A DNA stretch of 64,000 bases from Cristatella mucedo (taxonomy: Eukaryota > Bryozoa > Phylactolaemata > Cristatellidae): positions 7,063,501 through 7,127,500 of the forward strand of contig WPIO01000012.1 in assembly GCA_009760855.2 (NCBI GenBank). Reading direction: 5' to 3'. Shown here one piece after another: positions 34,598-46,407 of this stretch. How positions within the stretch are numbered: position 1 is the stretch's first letter; each line of letters opens with the position of its first letter. Below the pieces are notes generated by a model. It saw only the letters and a list, made by a program, of their open reading frames with translations. It was not told the DNA's origin and did not search any database. The position numbers and the translations under genes were made by a program.

Positions 34598-36700
34598 CTT
34601 AGCCTAGAGGAGAACGTGCTCGTACTTCACGAACCAGGTTGTGTGAAGAGCTCCGCAGCTGGCAGCTCTTTACTGGCCTCAGCAAGTGTAGGAAACAGCC
34701 GCTATGGTTCTTCTGCGAAAATATAAGCAAGGCTGTTGAATCAGCTAACCTTAACTTTATTTTCAGTACACATTGACATGTTATCAAAATTAATTCCGCA
34801 CGTCATTCATACGCGTGTGCACGAGTGCACGAGAGTAGCTTGCTTTCCCAAGCACAAGTCACGTGCACAAAGTTCTCTGTTGCTTTGCTAGCATGACAAT
34901 TGATTGCCGCAGCTTGAATTGTAAGGAGAGGATAGAGCTTTGCAGCTTCCGTTTCAGCCACAATAAATATCGGGATTGCGATAAGTTGTCCGAACTGTAA
35001 GTGAAAGTGGTTGGAAGCTGCCTAATTTCCACGGACTGTGCTTGCGTCTAGGGCCATACGAGTACTGCGAAAATACCTAGCCTCTGACATGTCAGCAGTC
35101 AAGTTAATTTTAATGGGCTCGCGCGTTTTCGGGTGCATCTAACGTCTGACGTGGCACCACCTTCAACTAATTTAAAATCATTTACAAGCTACGGCCACGA
35201 TTATTTCTATTTGCTCTCGATTGCTAGCCCACAGATTGACCCGTTTAGGCCATTCCAACCATCCTCGAATGTCCGTCCTGTTCGTCTGCCCGGTCTCTGG
35301 CCCCACCTTTCTCGGTCCTTCCCTTCTGATCCCACTAAGGCAGCCGACGAATGGACAATGGCTTGGTCAAGCTTGTCTTGATCACAATAGCTCATTGACC
35401 TTTGTCAAGCTTGTCTTGGACAAGCTTGAGCTTTGGCTCAAGAAGCTCCCGCCTTACACTGAAGGTTAATAGATAAGCTACGAGAGACGCCCAGCTAACT
35501 TGTAACGTTCACGAGGACCAACAGAGCCTAAGCACATACAACGAGCGTGTAGTAGCGCCAGAGCAACCCATGGACGATAATATGAGGCATTGCGAATGTC
35601 GATGGGTAGTACCGTCTTGGCCAAGTAGCAGAATCCTATTGGGAAATGTGTGGCACATTCCTGCCAAGAATTATGGGATATCAATATTTTTCCTGGTCCC
35701 AGTACTTGTTATTATTTTTAATTTACTCTCTTCTGTATACCACGGCCTCATTTGAAAAGACCAGCGAAGATTTCAGCTGATGAGATTCAATGCCTCACAA
35801 GCTTTTACTTTTGTAAGTGCAAATGAGCCATCGAAGACCATCAGAAAATCATCAAAAACTGCGATTGCTTTTACTGAGCTCCCTGTTGACAGCTTGCAGC
35901 ATTGGCAGGCAGTTTAACCGGGCTTATTGCCCCACCCATAATGGCATCGAAAGTTCAAGGCTGCTCCAGGGTCAAGTGGACACGCTGGAATGTCCGTGCC
36001 AGCACACCTAGCAGTCGAGTATTTCTTCCTGCACTTACAGGAGTATTTTAGTAAGCTTTGGACGCCTGCCTTGGCCGGTGGCAAGCTGGAAGAGCCACAG
36101 TGAAAAGTGTCTCTCGGAGGTCAAGGATGAAGAGTAAATGCACTTTTAGACGGTGCCACGCCTACGTGTATGGCTTTGATTGGTATTTCCTCTATCGGAA
36201 GCCCAAGCTTTTTACAACTAGGGGAGTATATTCCTTTATTTTCACTCTACAAAGCTCTCTTTCTTTACTCTCTTCATGCTGTTTTACTTTATGAATTTCA
36301 TAAATATGTTCTTTTTAGTCATTAATTGACTGATGCGAAAGTTTCATGGACACAGTAATTTAGTTTGCTTTTTCATCAAAACTGTGTTTCTCTCCACCTC
36401 AATGTCTTCACAGTTGCAGCTGCACACAATATTTCACGCATTAGGTTTCAGAGCCATCAGTTATCTCTTTGTTTTAAACTATTCACCTGCACTGAAAAAT
36501 CAGTAGACTGACACCAATTGCAGACTGAACTATTACAAAGCCAGTGCTAGTAATAGCAGCGTCGCATGTCATAATAGTATAGTTTAAGGTAGTCTTCGCT
36601 AAGTCTGGCTTGTGAAGCAGAAGGAATCGTTAGTTTGTCTTAAAAAGACCACAGAATGCAGCACTTTTATCAACACATGTAAAAAATCTATCACTCTTAC
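34598..36700. other. no firm gene; hairpins and one minus frame
   Basis: A minus frame at 35478-35684 after a TTCTTGGCAG acceptor (near 35662) could be exonic, but two frames are open so the coding frame is ambiguous. The rest is unremarkable apart from the hairpins described separately. Confidence 0.35.
35405..35442. other. two consecutive perfect hairpins
   Basis: TCAAGCTTGTC-TTG-GACAAGCTTGA makes an 11-bp perfect stem (35405-35429), overlapping CTTGAGC-TTTG-GCTCAAG, a 7-bp stem (35425-35442). A related CAAGCTTGTCTTGATC lies 40 bp upstream, so the cluster arose from a local duplication. Confidence 0.8.
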
Positions 36701-36746
36701 CGGCACACTGAGCACTTTCGAGTTCCCTCAGCTGCCCGCGTGTCAT
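36701..36746 (-). CDS. candidate first coding exon (minus)
   Basis: ATG at 36746, with an in-frame TAA two codons upstream, opens 15 codons (MTRGQLRELESAQCA) that end at a strong CCG|GTAAGAG donor in phase 1. The opposite-strand exon candidate begins 150 bp away, so the two could share a divergent promoter. Family unknown. Confidence 0.3.
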
Positions 36747-36896
36747 GAATTAGCCAGATTGGAGCAGCAATCGATGCGGAGGGATGTGCCTACCTCATGT
36801 CACCTTCTTTAAAGATACATCTATCATTGAGCTTTATGTAGTAGCAACGCTTCGGTCGCGTGGCTCTTCGAACTTTTAGATAGATGTACCAGCGTG

Positions 36897-37004
36897 ATGA
36901 ACACGGCAAGAATTACTCTGCTAACCGAGTTTATCGTTAGCTCATTTTCCGGGTACACTGCAGTAACAGCACAAAAAATCCATGAAGACCAAGTGATTGT
37001 TAAG
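36897..37004 (+). CDS. candidate first coding exon (plus)
   Basis: ATG at 36897 opens 36 codons (MNTARITLLTEFIVSSFSGY, then TAVTAQKIHEDQVIVK) that end at AAG|GTAGGC in phase 0. A good acceptor (TTGCCCTATTCCCAG) follows near 37158. The start resembles a hydrophobic leader, not a clear signal peptide. Family unknown. Confidence 0.33.
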
Positions 37005-38347
37005 GTAGGCAGTTTATTCAGCATATGTATTAATTATAAAACTTCTATTCAGACGATCTATCGAGCAAGCAGTTTAGTTATAATTCATGACAGGATAAAT
37101 TAGTATATAATATCTCTAAGTTTGTCTAAGAACTTCTCGTCTTGCCCTATTCCCAGCGAGATAAGTGGTCATGCAGGTGATCCTAAAGCAATCATGATCC
37201 TTCACGAAATCCTGATAGGCCTCCAGCGGCACTAGTATAGTGGCTGTAAAAAGGAACTGGTTTCAAATTGTGGCAGGAAATATCCTGAAGATAGGCCCGC
37301 TCTGATTGATGCAATGAATTCACGGTTCTTGTTCTCAAAATCACTAGTTTCTGGGATAAACAATCCTGGTGCTAACACACGCAACCGGCTTCGAAAGCGA
37401 CGGCTGAGCGTTCGGTGGCTCTTCCGCTACGCCGCACGATGGATCGGATTGATCAGTAATGATCTTCCCAGGGTTAACTCAAAGATGCGCAGCGTCTTGG
37501 TGCCGAGCACTGCTCTCATCTACAAAGACGGCGCTGCGGCGGCCTGCCGACAGAGAGGGCAAAGAACATTAACGATTTCTTTATCGGCGCTGCGACTGCA
37601 GTCCTATACGTTAAGGCGTTCAGCAAATATTTGCTCGTCAATGCCTCCTGCCAAATATGTCTTGCCTGACTCTCCTATGGGCGCCTCGCGTAAAGAGCAG
37701 GGCTGCGATTGCGTTACCGATGGAGATACGTAAGCGCTGACATCACTTTGTCATTGTTGCATTTATGTGTGCCGTTTATTTTAGGGCTAGCTCCGGTCCG
37801 CATGTTGGTTCATGACCTGTGGACTGTAGAGTATATAAAGTGTAGATGGCCACCCCGATAGCCGACTGGAGGAAGCAAACGATCAGATTCTATTCGTAAT
37901 CAAGTTTGAGCACACTATGTTAGATGGCGACATCTAGAAAGAAGATGCGGCAGGGAAAGGCAGTACAGCAAAAAAAACATTGAACCACAATCGGACTCCA
38001 GTTTGAATACCAGCCGTCCAGCACGAGGTTCGGCGAAGAATAACTTGCAGCCATACCAACAAACTCTAATACATGAATTCTATGCACTGAAGTGACTTTG
38101 GTTCAGCTTATTTATTGGCCATCTTTGAGCACAGCACCTGGAATTTCATCAACGAAAAAAATGTCAGAGTGTCAAAAGCTTTCGACTGAACTCCATGAAG
38201 CTCCTGACGTTCGCGGATGGCCTTCGAATTTTCCAGTCTCCTGTTTTTGGCATTGGTTACCCAAACGCCCAAACTTTTAAACAAGGTCATCGCTGAAAAA
38301 ATTCAAACGTAATGATTTATGTATGCCATATACCCATATGGTAGATC
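37005..38347. other. no firm gene; GC-rich frame 37314-37730
   Basis: A 139-codon plus frame is Arg/Ser-rich and ends near an ATAC|GTAAGC donor at about 37730, so it could be an exon. The opposite strand is partly open as well. No domain recognised. Confidence 0.3.
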
Positions 38348-39047
38348 TGTACCCAGGCGGAGTCTGGTAGCCTGGGACAGCATGGGACAGCTATAATGCG
38401 ATGAGGGTGACCGGACTTTAAGGCTTTCTCACATGCTCGATGACGGCTCTTAATCTTGGCTTTTGGGGACCAGACGTGCGTCGGCCAAGACGTGGTATCT
38501 GGCGCTCTCGTATCGCTAAGTACAGCATCCGGATGAGCAGCAGGCTTTCGCCGACGATGCAACCACCAACAAAAGCCACGAAGAGTGGCAGTAGGTAAGA
38601 ACGCTCGGCTTGTAAAGTCCGAAATCCCCTTGTAGCATGTTGTTCGTAGCATCCCCTTTATGAGCTGGAGCCCCCGGCGAGCTGAGATGTGCCGCTCTAG
38701 TGAGTCCCCGTTACTGAAGTCAGTGTCGCACCAATGCCGACTCGGTTGGTACTTGTGAGGATTGCTGCCCGCCTCAAGGTTGCTCCGGTCTGAGAGTGTC
38801 CTCCCTCGTCGGGGAGGCTGGCTTTGTTATTTCCCACGTCCACTCGTCGCCTAGTGTACCTAGGGCCACATTAGCTCTATTTAGTTCACCTGTTATTGTT
38901 GGCACATGCGATCTTGTTATAAAAGAGGTTAGATCGAACTGCCACTCGTCTTGCCCTAGCTCAGTGGCGGAGGCTTGGCAGCGATGGCATAGCCGGGACA
39001 GGCTTAGGCCAGGCGGGAAATAGCTGAGCACTTTAGATTCGGTTACA
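38348..39047. mobile_element. solo LTR family G, 700 bp, GATC duplication
   Basis: The segment begins TGTACCCAGGCGG and ends GATTCGGTTACA; GATC flanks it at 38344-38347 and 39048-39051. It shares its two termini, a TTATAAAAG/TTATAAAG core and the ACTCGTCTTGCCCTAGCTC-type phrase with the second member at 53335-54075. It contains no coding domain. The 4-bp duplication fits Ty3/gypsy integration. Confidence 0.85.
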
Positions 39048-39619
39048 GATCTAGAGCAGATACCTGCAAGTATGACTGGAATTTATTCTGTTCTTGTCTA
39101 TACACTTTGGCAATTACAGCTTGCTTTCAGGTGGATATGGATAAGGCGCGAGACGAGTTGACTTCTCCATAAAAGACAACATTCCGAGTCCGTTGGAAAG
39201 AGCCCTGGCGGATAACAAAATCATGCAATGCAATCCCAGATTAGTTGTATTCACTAATGGTTCATCGAGCGCTGTCAGTGTTTTCTGATAAAGGCAAAGT
39301 TTTTTCCAAACATTTATGTTATTACCGGCGAATAATACAGAAACAGATACAGTTAAAAAACCTTTTTAACGCAGATCTGTATTTTTACCAAAGCGCGAAA
39401 GAAGTTGTCTATAAACATCTAAGTATTTTCCAATTGTACCAGTCAGCATGTGCACCAGCACCCCAGCAATCGCTCATTAGAGCTCTTCTGGCTCTTAGTG
39501 GCCTTAGTATTTGGTACAAGCGTGCATATCTTTTATCATTTGGCTATCGTTGTCCTGATGTATTCTTGGATGCCGCTGCTTCTAGGAGGTCTAATGATTT
39601 AGGAATAGCACGCGTGGCC

Positions 39620-39623
<4 letters not shown>
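39048..39623. other. no recognisable gene
   Basis: A plus frame (39245-39724) runs into the GA microsatellite. Its upstream part has no known motif. Confidence 0.4.

Positions 39624-39692
<69 letters not shown>
39624..39692. repeat. (GA)n microsatellite
   Basis: About 69 bp of pure GA repeats just before the recognisable LINE B endonuclease region. Arg-Glu and Ser-Leu frames over it are artefacts. Confidence 0.97.
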
Positions 39693-39695
<3 letters not shown>

Positions 39696-39734
39696 CAATT
39701 TTAATATGTGATAAATCATTATAATACTTGACAT

Positions 39735-42700
39735 GATTCTTGACGGTGCCCATGACTCGATTGTTGTTACCGAAGCCAGACTAAAATAGGCTAACTCCCC
39801 AACTATTGCCTCGTCACAGAGGATCCAGGCTTCTCCTTCTCCCGTCCCCACAATTAAGAAATACCGGATATTGAGTAGCTATTATATTGAAACGCCCCTC
39901 ATTTAATTTCAAGCCCTCGAAGCGGTCCTTCGAATCTCTTTTACAAAGTCTGTCCAACAACGAGCTGACAGTGGTAGCAACAATCTATTGCTACCGGGTA
40001 CTCAGACATGCTTTATGTCATATTTTTCCGATAAAATTTCGATTCTGTCATTCAGAAATTATCCCGCCTCCTTCTTATGCTGGAAGATTCTAGCATTCCT
40101 TTTGACAAACCAACTGACTCCATATTTACCGAGTTTGGTAAATTGATTAGCTGATTTCTCTCACGATGCATCCCCCAACTCAAGGCAAAGTTATATCAAT
40201 CGAACAAATAATCTCCAGTGATTGCAGGCTTCTAACTGTTGTGAATACCAAAGTTCAGCGCATTTAACTGCACGTGGATATAATTAAGTCTTTCAGTTTG
40301 AGTCTGCTTCGCTATTGAAGTAATCTGCTAATCACGAAACCTTGAGACACTTGAAATTGGTGCTGCCCGCATGAAACAACTAGCTTTCTACTTCTGCTCA
40401 ATCCTATATCCGCCCTACCGGCATCGACCAGCAAAGATGTTTGAAATCTGTATATGAGTCAGTTCTCATTGATCTACATCTAGAATTAACCGACAGCATT
40501 AATACCCCAACTGATGCAGTGAACGTGACACTTAGGAGTGTCCTTGAAGGGCATGCTCCCTCACATTCTGTCCGTTAAGAAACTCATGGAGATTCCTTTC
40601 AATTTGCAAAGAATCTTCGAAAGATGTGCCGTGTTAAGCGCAGGCTTGCACGCCGACTTAGGAAATCTGAGTCTGATGAAGATCTATTGAATTTCAAAGA
40701 CTTACTTCGAGCATACGCCCGGGAGCTTGAAAAAGCCAGTGCTTATTTTTTCAGTCGAAAACTGAAGTCCTGCCAGCCTGACCCAAAACAGATTTACAAG
40801 ATTATAAAACACTTTCCGGCCGATGTTGAGAAATCTCACTCCCTAAATATTAAAGGCTCGGCCTAAAAGTTTGAAGCTTTTTTAACTGAAAAAGTTGTGC
40901 ACATTCGTGGCTCCATAAAGTCCCCCTCGACTAAAGCAGTGGTGGAACCGCACCTTCCTTAAAAGATTTTCCGAGGTTTTTGCATGCAACGTCGATGCCC
41001 TAATGAGTTCTAATAAAAAGAGCTCGTCTTCTGAAGACCCTATACTATCACCAATGTGGTCCTCATTCGAAAACCAGCTTAGCGCATCCATACATGAGAT
41101 TTTTAATGCTTCTCTAGAAAAAGGGGCTGTACCCAAGTTCTTCAAATCGGCCATCATTAGGCCGATAGTTAAAAAGCCTGGATTAGATACAGAAGTTCTT
41201 GCAACCTCTATCGCCCAGTTTTCCTTCTTCATTTTTTGACAAAGATTCTCGCAAAAATTGTCGCCAAGCAACTGATAGCACACATTGGAAAGAATTAAAT
41301 GTCAGAAAAATTTCAATCAGAGTTCAAGCGGCAGCAATCCACTAAAACTGCTATCCTCCGTGTAGGCAATGAAATAGTATGCAGTAACGATGTCACTTCC
41401 CTAGCGCTGCTACATCAATCAGATACTTTTGAAAACATTGATTAGGATGTCCTACTTGGACGATTGATAGCAACAATCGGTCTGGCAGACGAGGCAATGG
41501 CTTTGCTCAAACCGCACTTGTCCGATACTGCTCAATCCATGTCGTCTGGGGATCAGGTCTCATTCACCAGACCAGCCGCATGTGTAGTTCTACAAGGCTC
41601 TATCCTTGGTCCTTTGCTGTTCTCCATTTAAACGCAACCGCCGAGAGAAGCGATTAAGTCCTATAAAATAAGCTATCATTTTCATGCTGGCGATAATCAA
41701 GTGTATTTTTCATTTAAATAATCGGAATCTGCTGGAGCGACTGATAAAGTGAATGCTTGCATTTTAGATCCTGGATTTTGGTAAATTTCCCTGATCTATT
41801 CGACGATAAAAAGGAGCCGCTACTCTTAGAACACCATAAACGTATAGCTAGAATAAAAGGCTGTGCTATTCTAATAGGTGAAGCTGTCGTACAACGATCA
41901 CCTTTTGCTCGGAATTTCGGTATCACCGTCGGCAACTGCCTAAGTTTTGAAAGCTTTGCTAAGAAGACTAGTTCCTCAGCTAGTCATTAGTCCGATACCT
42001 ATCTAAGATTAGGAACTGTCTGTTACGATGGTTTGCGAAATTTTAACTATCTCCTCAGTTAAGTCTCGGCTAGCTTCTTTTAGTTACAATTTGGCTAGGC
42101 TACAGTAAAAAGCCACGAAGCCACTGCAGCTGGTGACTTATATAGCTGTGGGGCTAGTTTACAAATTCCAGACGTTTGATCACGTCTCTCCATTGCTAAA
42201 AGAGCTTGGCTGGTTGGCGGTTGATCAATGGATACAGAGCCAAGTTCTCACGCTGACCCACAAGGCCCGCAACGGCTTATAATAATAATAATAATGATAC
42301 TACTAATAATAATACACTTGATAAAGCGCTCTCAGAGAACTAAATCTTTTTCTAGGCGCTTTATATCTGCTTCAAAGGGAAATGCAATTGAATCGTGAGT
42401 AACATCATACTTGATAAACAACATGAATAACATGGCTAGGGGTGACATGCACTGGGTCAGCATGCAAATGTGGTTATTAGCAGCATGCAGTGTCACTACG
42501 CATTAGCACATGAAGGACGAATCACAGGGACCCACTAGATGCTGTCCTAAATAAGTGTGTTTTTAAGTTCTTTTTAAATGTGGTCAAGTCAGGGGATGTT
42601 CTAACGCAAGTCGGGAGGAAGTTCAAGACTTTGGGAGCATACGAACTAAATGCACGGTCTCCAAAGGATCTGAGGTTTGTACGAGGTATTTCTAGACTGT

Positions 42701-44330
42701 TGGATTCCGAAAAGTGGGTGGTACGATGCTTGGCCTGGTGGGGGAGTAGATCTGACAGATAAGCTGGAGCCAAAGAATGAAGTGACCTAAAATTGAGCGA
42801 CAAAACCTTAAAGTCAATCCGTTGCTTGACTGGTAGCCAGTGCAAGTCGGTGAGAAGTGGTGTGATATGGCAGCTGCGACGCTGACGACAGAAAAGCCTA
42901 GCTGAGGAGTTTTGCACCAGCTGCAATCGCCTGATCGCACATGCCGGTAGGCCAGTAAGCAGTGAGTTGCAGAAGTCGAGACGGGATGTCACGAATGCAT
43001 GGACTAACTTAGATGTGGTATCCTTGTCTAAACAAGCCCGAATTTTAGCTATGTTATGTTGCTGAAAGTAGGGAGATTTGACTGTGGGGCTGATGTGGTC
43101 GTCTAACGAGAGGTCACTTTGGAACATGACACCTAGATTTCGAGCTGATTCAACAGGAGATATGCTGGCAGAGCCAATTTTGAGCGTCAGCCTTTTCAAT
43201 TTCTGAATCACACTGGGTTTGTCCATAACTAGTAAGTTAGTTTTACCATCGTTTAGTTTTAGAAATTTTCTGCCATCAATGTGCGGATGTCATCAATACA
43301 TGCAGCCAGTGAGTTGAGAAAATTTGAGGTGCTCGAAGGCTGGGAGGGATCAAAGAAAAGGTACAACTGGGTGTCATCCGCATAGATGTGAAAGCCTAGA
43401 TTGTGCTTGGCAATCACATCAGCAAGAGGCAGAGTATAAACCGTGAAAAGAACCGGACCTAGCACGAAGTCCTGTGGTACCCCATATTTCAGAGGTACCT
43501 TGGATGATCTTTGTCCATTCACGTCAATACTCTGGAGTCTCCCACTGAGATAGAACCTGAACCATTGCAGAGCAGTACCAGTGATTCCCAGGCGAGATGA
43601 CAGGAGCTCTAGAAGAACTGTGTGATCGATGGTGTCAAATGCTGCCGAAAGATAGAGCAAAACAAGCAGAGACACTCTACCTATGCCTGCATTCCTAAGT
43701 AGGTCGTTGTATACCTTAAGCAAAGGTGATTCTGTGGAGTGATTAGCTCTAAAGCCAGACTGGAACTTACTAGCAAGGTTTGAAGTTTCGATTTATGAGT
43801 TCAACTGGTCCGTCACAACCCGTTCCAGTGTCTTTGATAAGAATGGTAGAAGGGAGACTGGGTGGTAGTTGCTCAAGTTCTCATGGTCTAGGCTTAGCTC
43901 CTTCATAATTAGCTGAACTGCTGCGCCTATTTAAGCTTCACCGTGCCCTTAGATCCTCTACGGAAAATAAATTAGCTGTTCCATTTCTTGAACTTAAGAC
44001 CGTTGGTGACAGAAGCTTTTGCTCTGCAGGTCCTAGACTGTGGAACTCACTTCTAAAGTTCTTACGCAACGACATCGACTCTCCGGATGCAGACTATGGT
44101 GCATCATTTCTAGCCGTCATGAGCTGCTACTTCAATGGTGCTCACTACATCAACTGTTCTCTTGACTTAGCTATGCTTTTCACTTTTTCTTTTTTTCCCC
44201 GAGAGATGAAGTACGTTGGTGACTGCATGCGTATCGAAAGTCACTTAGGCTTTGAGTGTTCTTTACAAAAATCTGGTGCCTAACACCCACTTAGTCTTTG
44301 TGGAGTTACAGACGGAGATACATATATTCA
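39735..44330 (+). mobile_element. LINE B, longest copy, split by LINE A at 42280-43890
   Basis: The plus strand keeps most of ORF2: endonuclease pieces (VVTEARLK-like near 39770; LTVVATIYCYRV near 39970; IPFDKPTDSIFTEFGK near 40100), the Arg-rich linker (MCRVKRRLARRLRKSESDED at 40624), RT pieces (TAILRVGNEIV near 41350; broken FHAGDNQVYFSF near 41690) and the C-terminal block, which stops at 42279 and continues at 43897 (LAELL, RALRSS, ENKLAVPFLELKTVGDRSF). It ends GGAGTTACAGACGGAGATAC near 44330. Numerous stops make it dead. Confidence 0.85.
42280..43890 (-). mobile_element. LINE A, best-preserved copy, nested in LINE B
   Basis: On the minus strand the element runs from LSNYHPVSLLPFLSKTLERV (RT start) through QSGFRANHSTESPL, LLYLSAAFDTIDH, YGVPQ, and the catalytic FHIYADDTQLYLFF box, then FLKLNDGKTNLL and the C-terminal block (SRLDFCNSLLTGLPACAIRR, DLHWLPVKQRIDFKVLSL, LRSFGDRAFSSYAPK). 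One missing base near 43255 shifts the frame between ENF and LKLND. It is truncated before the RT, so the endonuclease is gone. The 3' tail is a TTATTATTA run at 42280-42315. GGCTTA occurs at 42274-42279 and 43891-43896. Confidence 0.93.
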
Positions 44331-44339
44331 TCACATATT

Positions 44340-45400
44340 GAACTCTATAAAATTATACCTGATGTTCTAGCTGATTTTTCATATTTTATTGTTACGCATG
44401 ACAGTAGAGATTCAAGAGCCTCCCCAAAATTAAAATCCCTACCTGACACTTTAATCTCTGTGACTTCCTCAACTTCAATGTCCACCTTCTAGGCTGCCAC
44501 TACCGAGCTCTTAACGAAATTCAGTCTCAGTTGAAGAAGACTATTGCAGTCTGCCAATTGCCTTTCCTACAGTAGAAACTGGAACTAGTAGATCAGACCA
44601 GCTAAACCTTTACATCAAAACTTCAAACATAGGGAAAAATCCCAGTCAGGTTTTAGAGCAAATTGTTCTATTGATTCGGCACTATTCTGAGTATGAAACG
44701 ACCTCCTCAAAAGTTCTGACGAAGGTAGAGTCACTTACATCGCTCTTTTGATTCACTTGGCAGATTTTGATAGCATTTAAAGACAAATCTTTCTTTAGGG
44801 CTTAATGTCTCGCCAGTATTTCACTGACAGTGCACTTCTATGTTTAAGATCTTGCATCACTGTGAATTTTCAGAGCTTTGATACCGACTGCTAGTAGTCA
44901 TCCGTTGAGCCTTTATAGTATAAAATACTCTATTAAACTACACAGTGTTCTTTTCTTCCCAATTTATATTCTCCCGCGTACCAATGAAGTCGGAAAACAC
45001 AATCCAAGCTTCAAATTGTATTCAAATGACACTACTGTGTAAAGACAGTGGTACTAGTGCTGCAATCTCTTACCACCTTTTAGCACCTCAAACTATCTCA
45101 TCCCCTTGCAGCAAGTATGGATGACAATCGTACTCGGAAGACCGTCAACTTACTTGAATTCAATGATGATATGATCACCTATCTAGTTTTGGACAATTGT
45201 AGTGGCATTACAAAAATTGAAAGTAAATTCAAGGCTATCACTTACTTTGAGGTCCTTTGGAAACCATGCCCTCAATTCACATGACCCTAAAGCCTAGAAC
45301 TCACTCGAGACTGATTTAATGGCATCCAGTGACTTGAATTTTAAGAAGAAGGAGGCTGAAACATCCTCATTCCGCGAAGAATTTGCTACGTCTGCAGGAA
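44340..45400 (+). mobile_element. old L2-like LINE copy
   Basis: Recognisable remnants in the correct order are QSGFRANCSIDSALF (44653-44695), a YSNDTTV-like relic of the YADD box near 45020, NLLEFNDD (45152) and LRSFGNHALNSHDPKA with a following KKKEAETSSFREEF (45250-45380). The frame is broken everywhere. Confidence 0.7.
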
Positions 45401-46129
45401 TAATCTTTCTTCGGCTAGTGCATGAAAAAATTATACGGGTTATGTTATCACTAATCATTTGACATGCGTCTCCCCGGCGTATGTAAACAGACAGGAAAGA
45501 AAGGCATTTATCATAAGGTGATATTAGAATATTTGATTGTTACTATTAAAACTTTAAAACTAGGCAGATCTAGCTTCAAGTCAACCCATGGCAGTAGTTT
45601 GCTTATTGGCTGAAAATAACTTATTACTAGTGCTTTTGCCCGTGTAAGACAGGGAATTCACAAAAGGTCAGAAGGGTAAAAACCGTTAACTTACATATGC
45701 CTAGAAAGATAAATCTTCAAGCCAATCGGTTAATAGATTAGCCGGTGTATCATTACTAACACGCAGTCTCATTTGAGAGTATGATATATCATTGTCTCGT
45801 GATTTAGCACGCCTATATGCGATATGACATTGTGGACATGCTCGAAAAACATAGTATGATATGTCGTGTTTTCATCGAAACTGAAGGGATGTTCATCATT
45901 CAGAGAGTCGAGAAGAGAAATGCGACATAGCCGATGACCTTGACTAACCTGGCCCGCACGGATTAGTGAGTTCCGCAGCAAGCTCCCACTGTCTGCTCCA
46001 TCGAGCTCCAAAGAGGCTTTGTCTTTTCACTGTGCAGCTAGTAGCTGGGCTAAATTGCCAGTCGCGATGCAGTCAGCTTCAAGCCTGGACTGATGGTTCG
46101 TTGTCAGAAGATCGGCGTACGACCAGACC
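45401..46129. other. no firm gene; exon-like segment near 45.95-46.03 kb
   Basis: On the minus strand 45947-46026 is bounded by a TAGCTGCACAG acceptor and a CAG|GTTAGT donor. Two frames are open through it (one reads ELDGADSGSLLRNSLIRAG). It could be an exon of an unseen gene. Confidence 0.25.
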
Positions 46130-46288
46130 GTGGCATGCTTACCATATTATTCATTTTGCTTGCTTTTCAAGCATGATTTTACTTGCCATTCAATTGCATT
46201 TCCCTTTGCAGCAAATGTAAAACGCCTAGAAAGAGATTAAGTTCTCTGAGGGCGCTTTATCAAGTGCATTATTATTATTATTATTATG
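46130..46288 (+). mobile_element. LINE A 3' UTR fragment
   Basis: The last 150 bp of LINE A: CATATTATTCATTTTGCTTG, then AAATGTAAAACGCC, AGAGATTAAGTTCTCTGAGG and a TTATTATTATTATT tail. It is 5'-truncated within the UTR. Confidence 0.88.
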
Positions 46289-46407
46289 CTTAGATTACGA
46301 AAGAGAGACACTCATTCAACATTAAGTTAATATCTGCCTCACTATAACGTAGACTAGAATAGAGCGCCTTACTGAGATTGCCGACTGATGCCGCGTCTCC
46401 GTTGGAC

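Noticed and set aside
39245-39851. 159-codon plus frame with an Arg-Glu run and minus frames with Ser-Leu runs
   Set aside because: The runs are the (GA)n microsatellite; the flanking residues show no motif.
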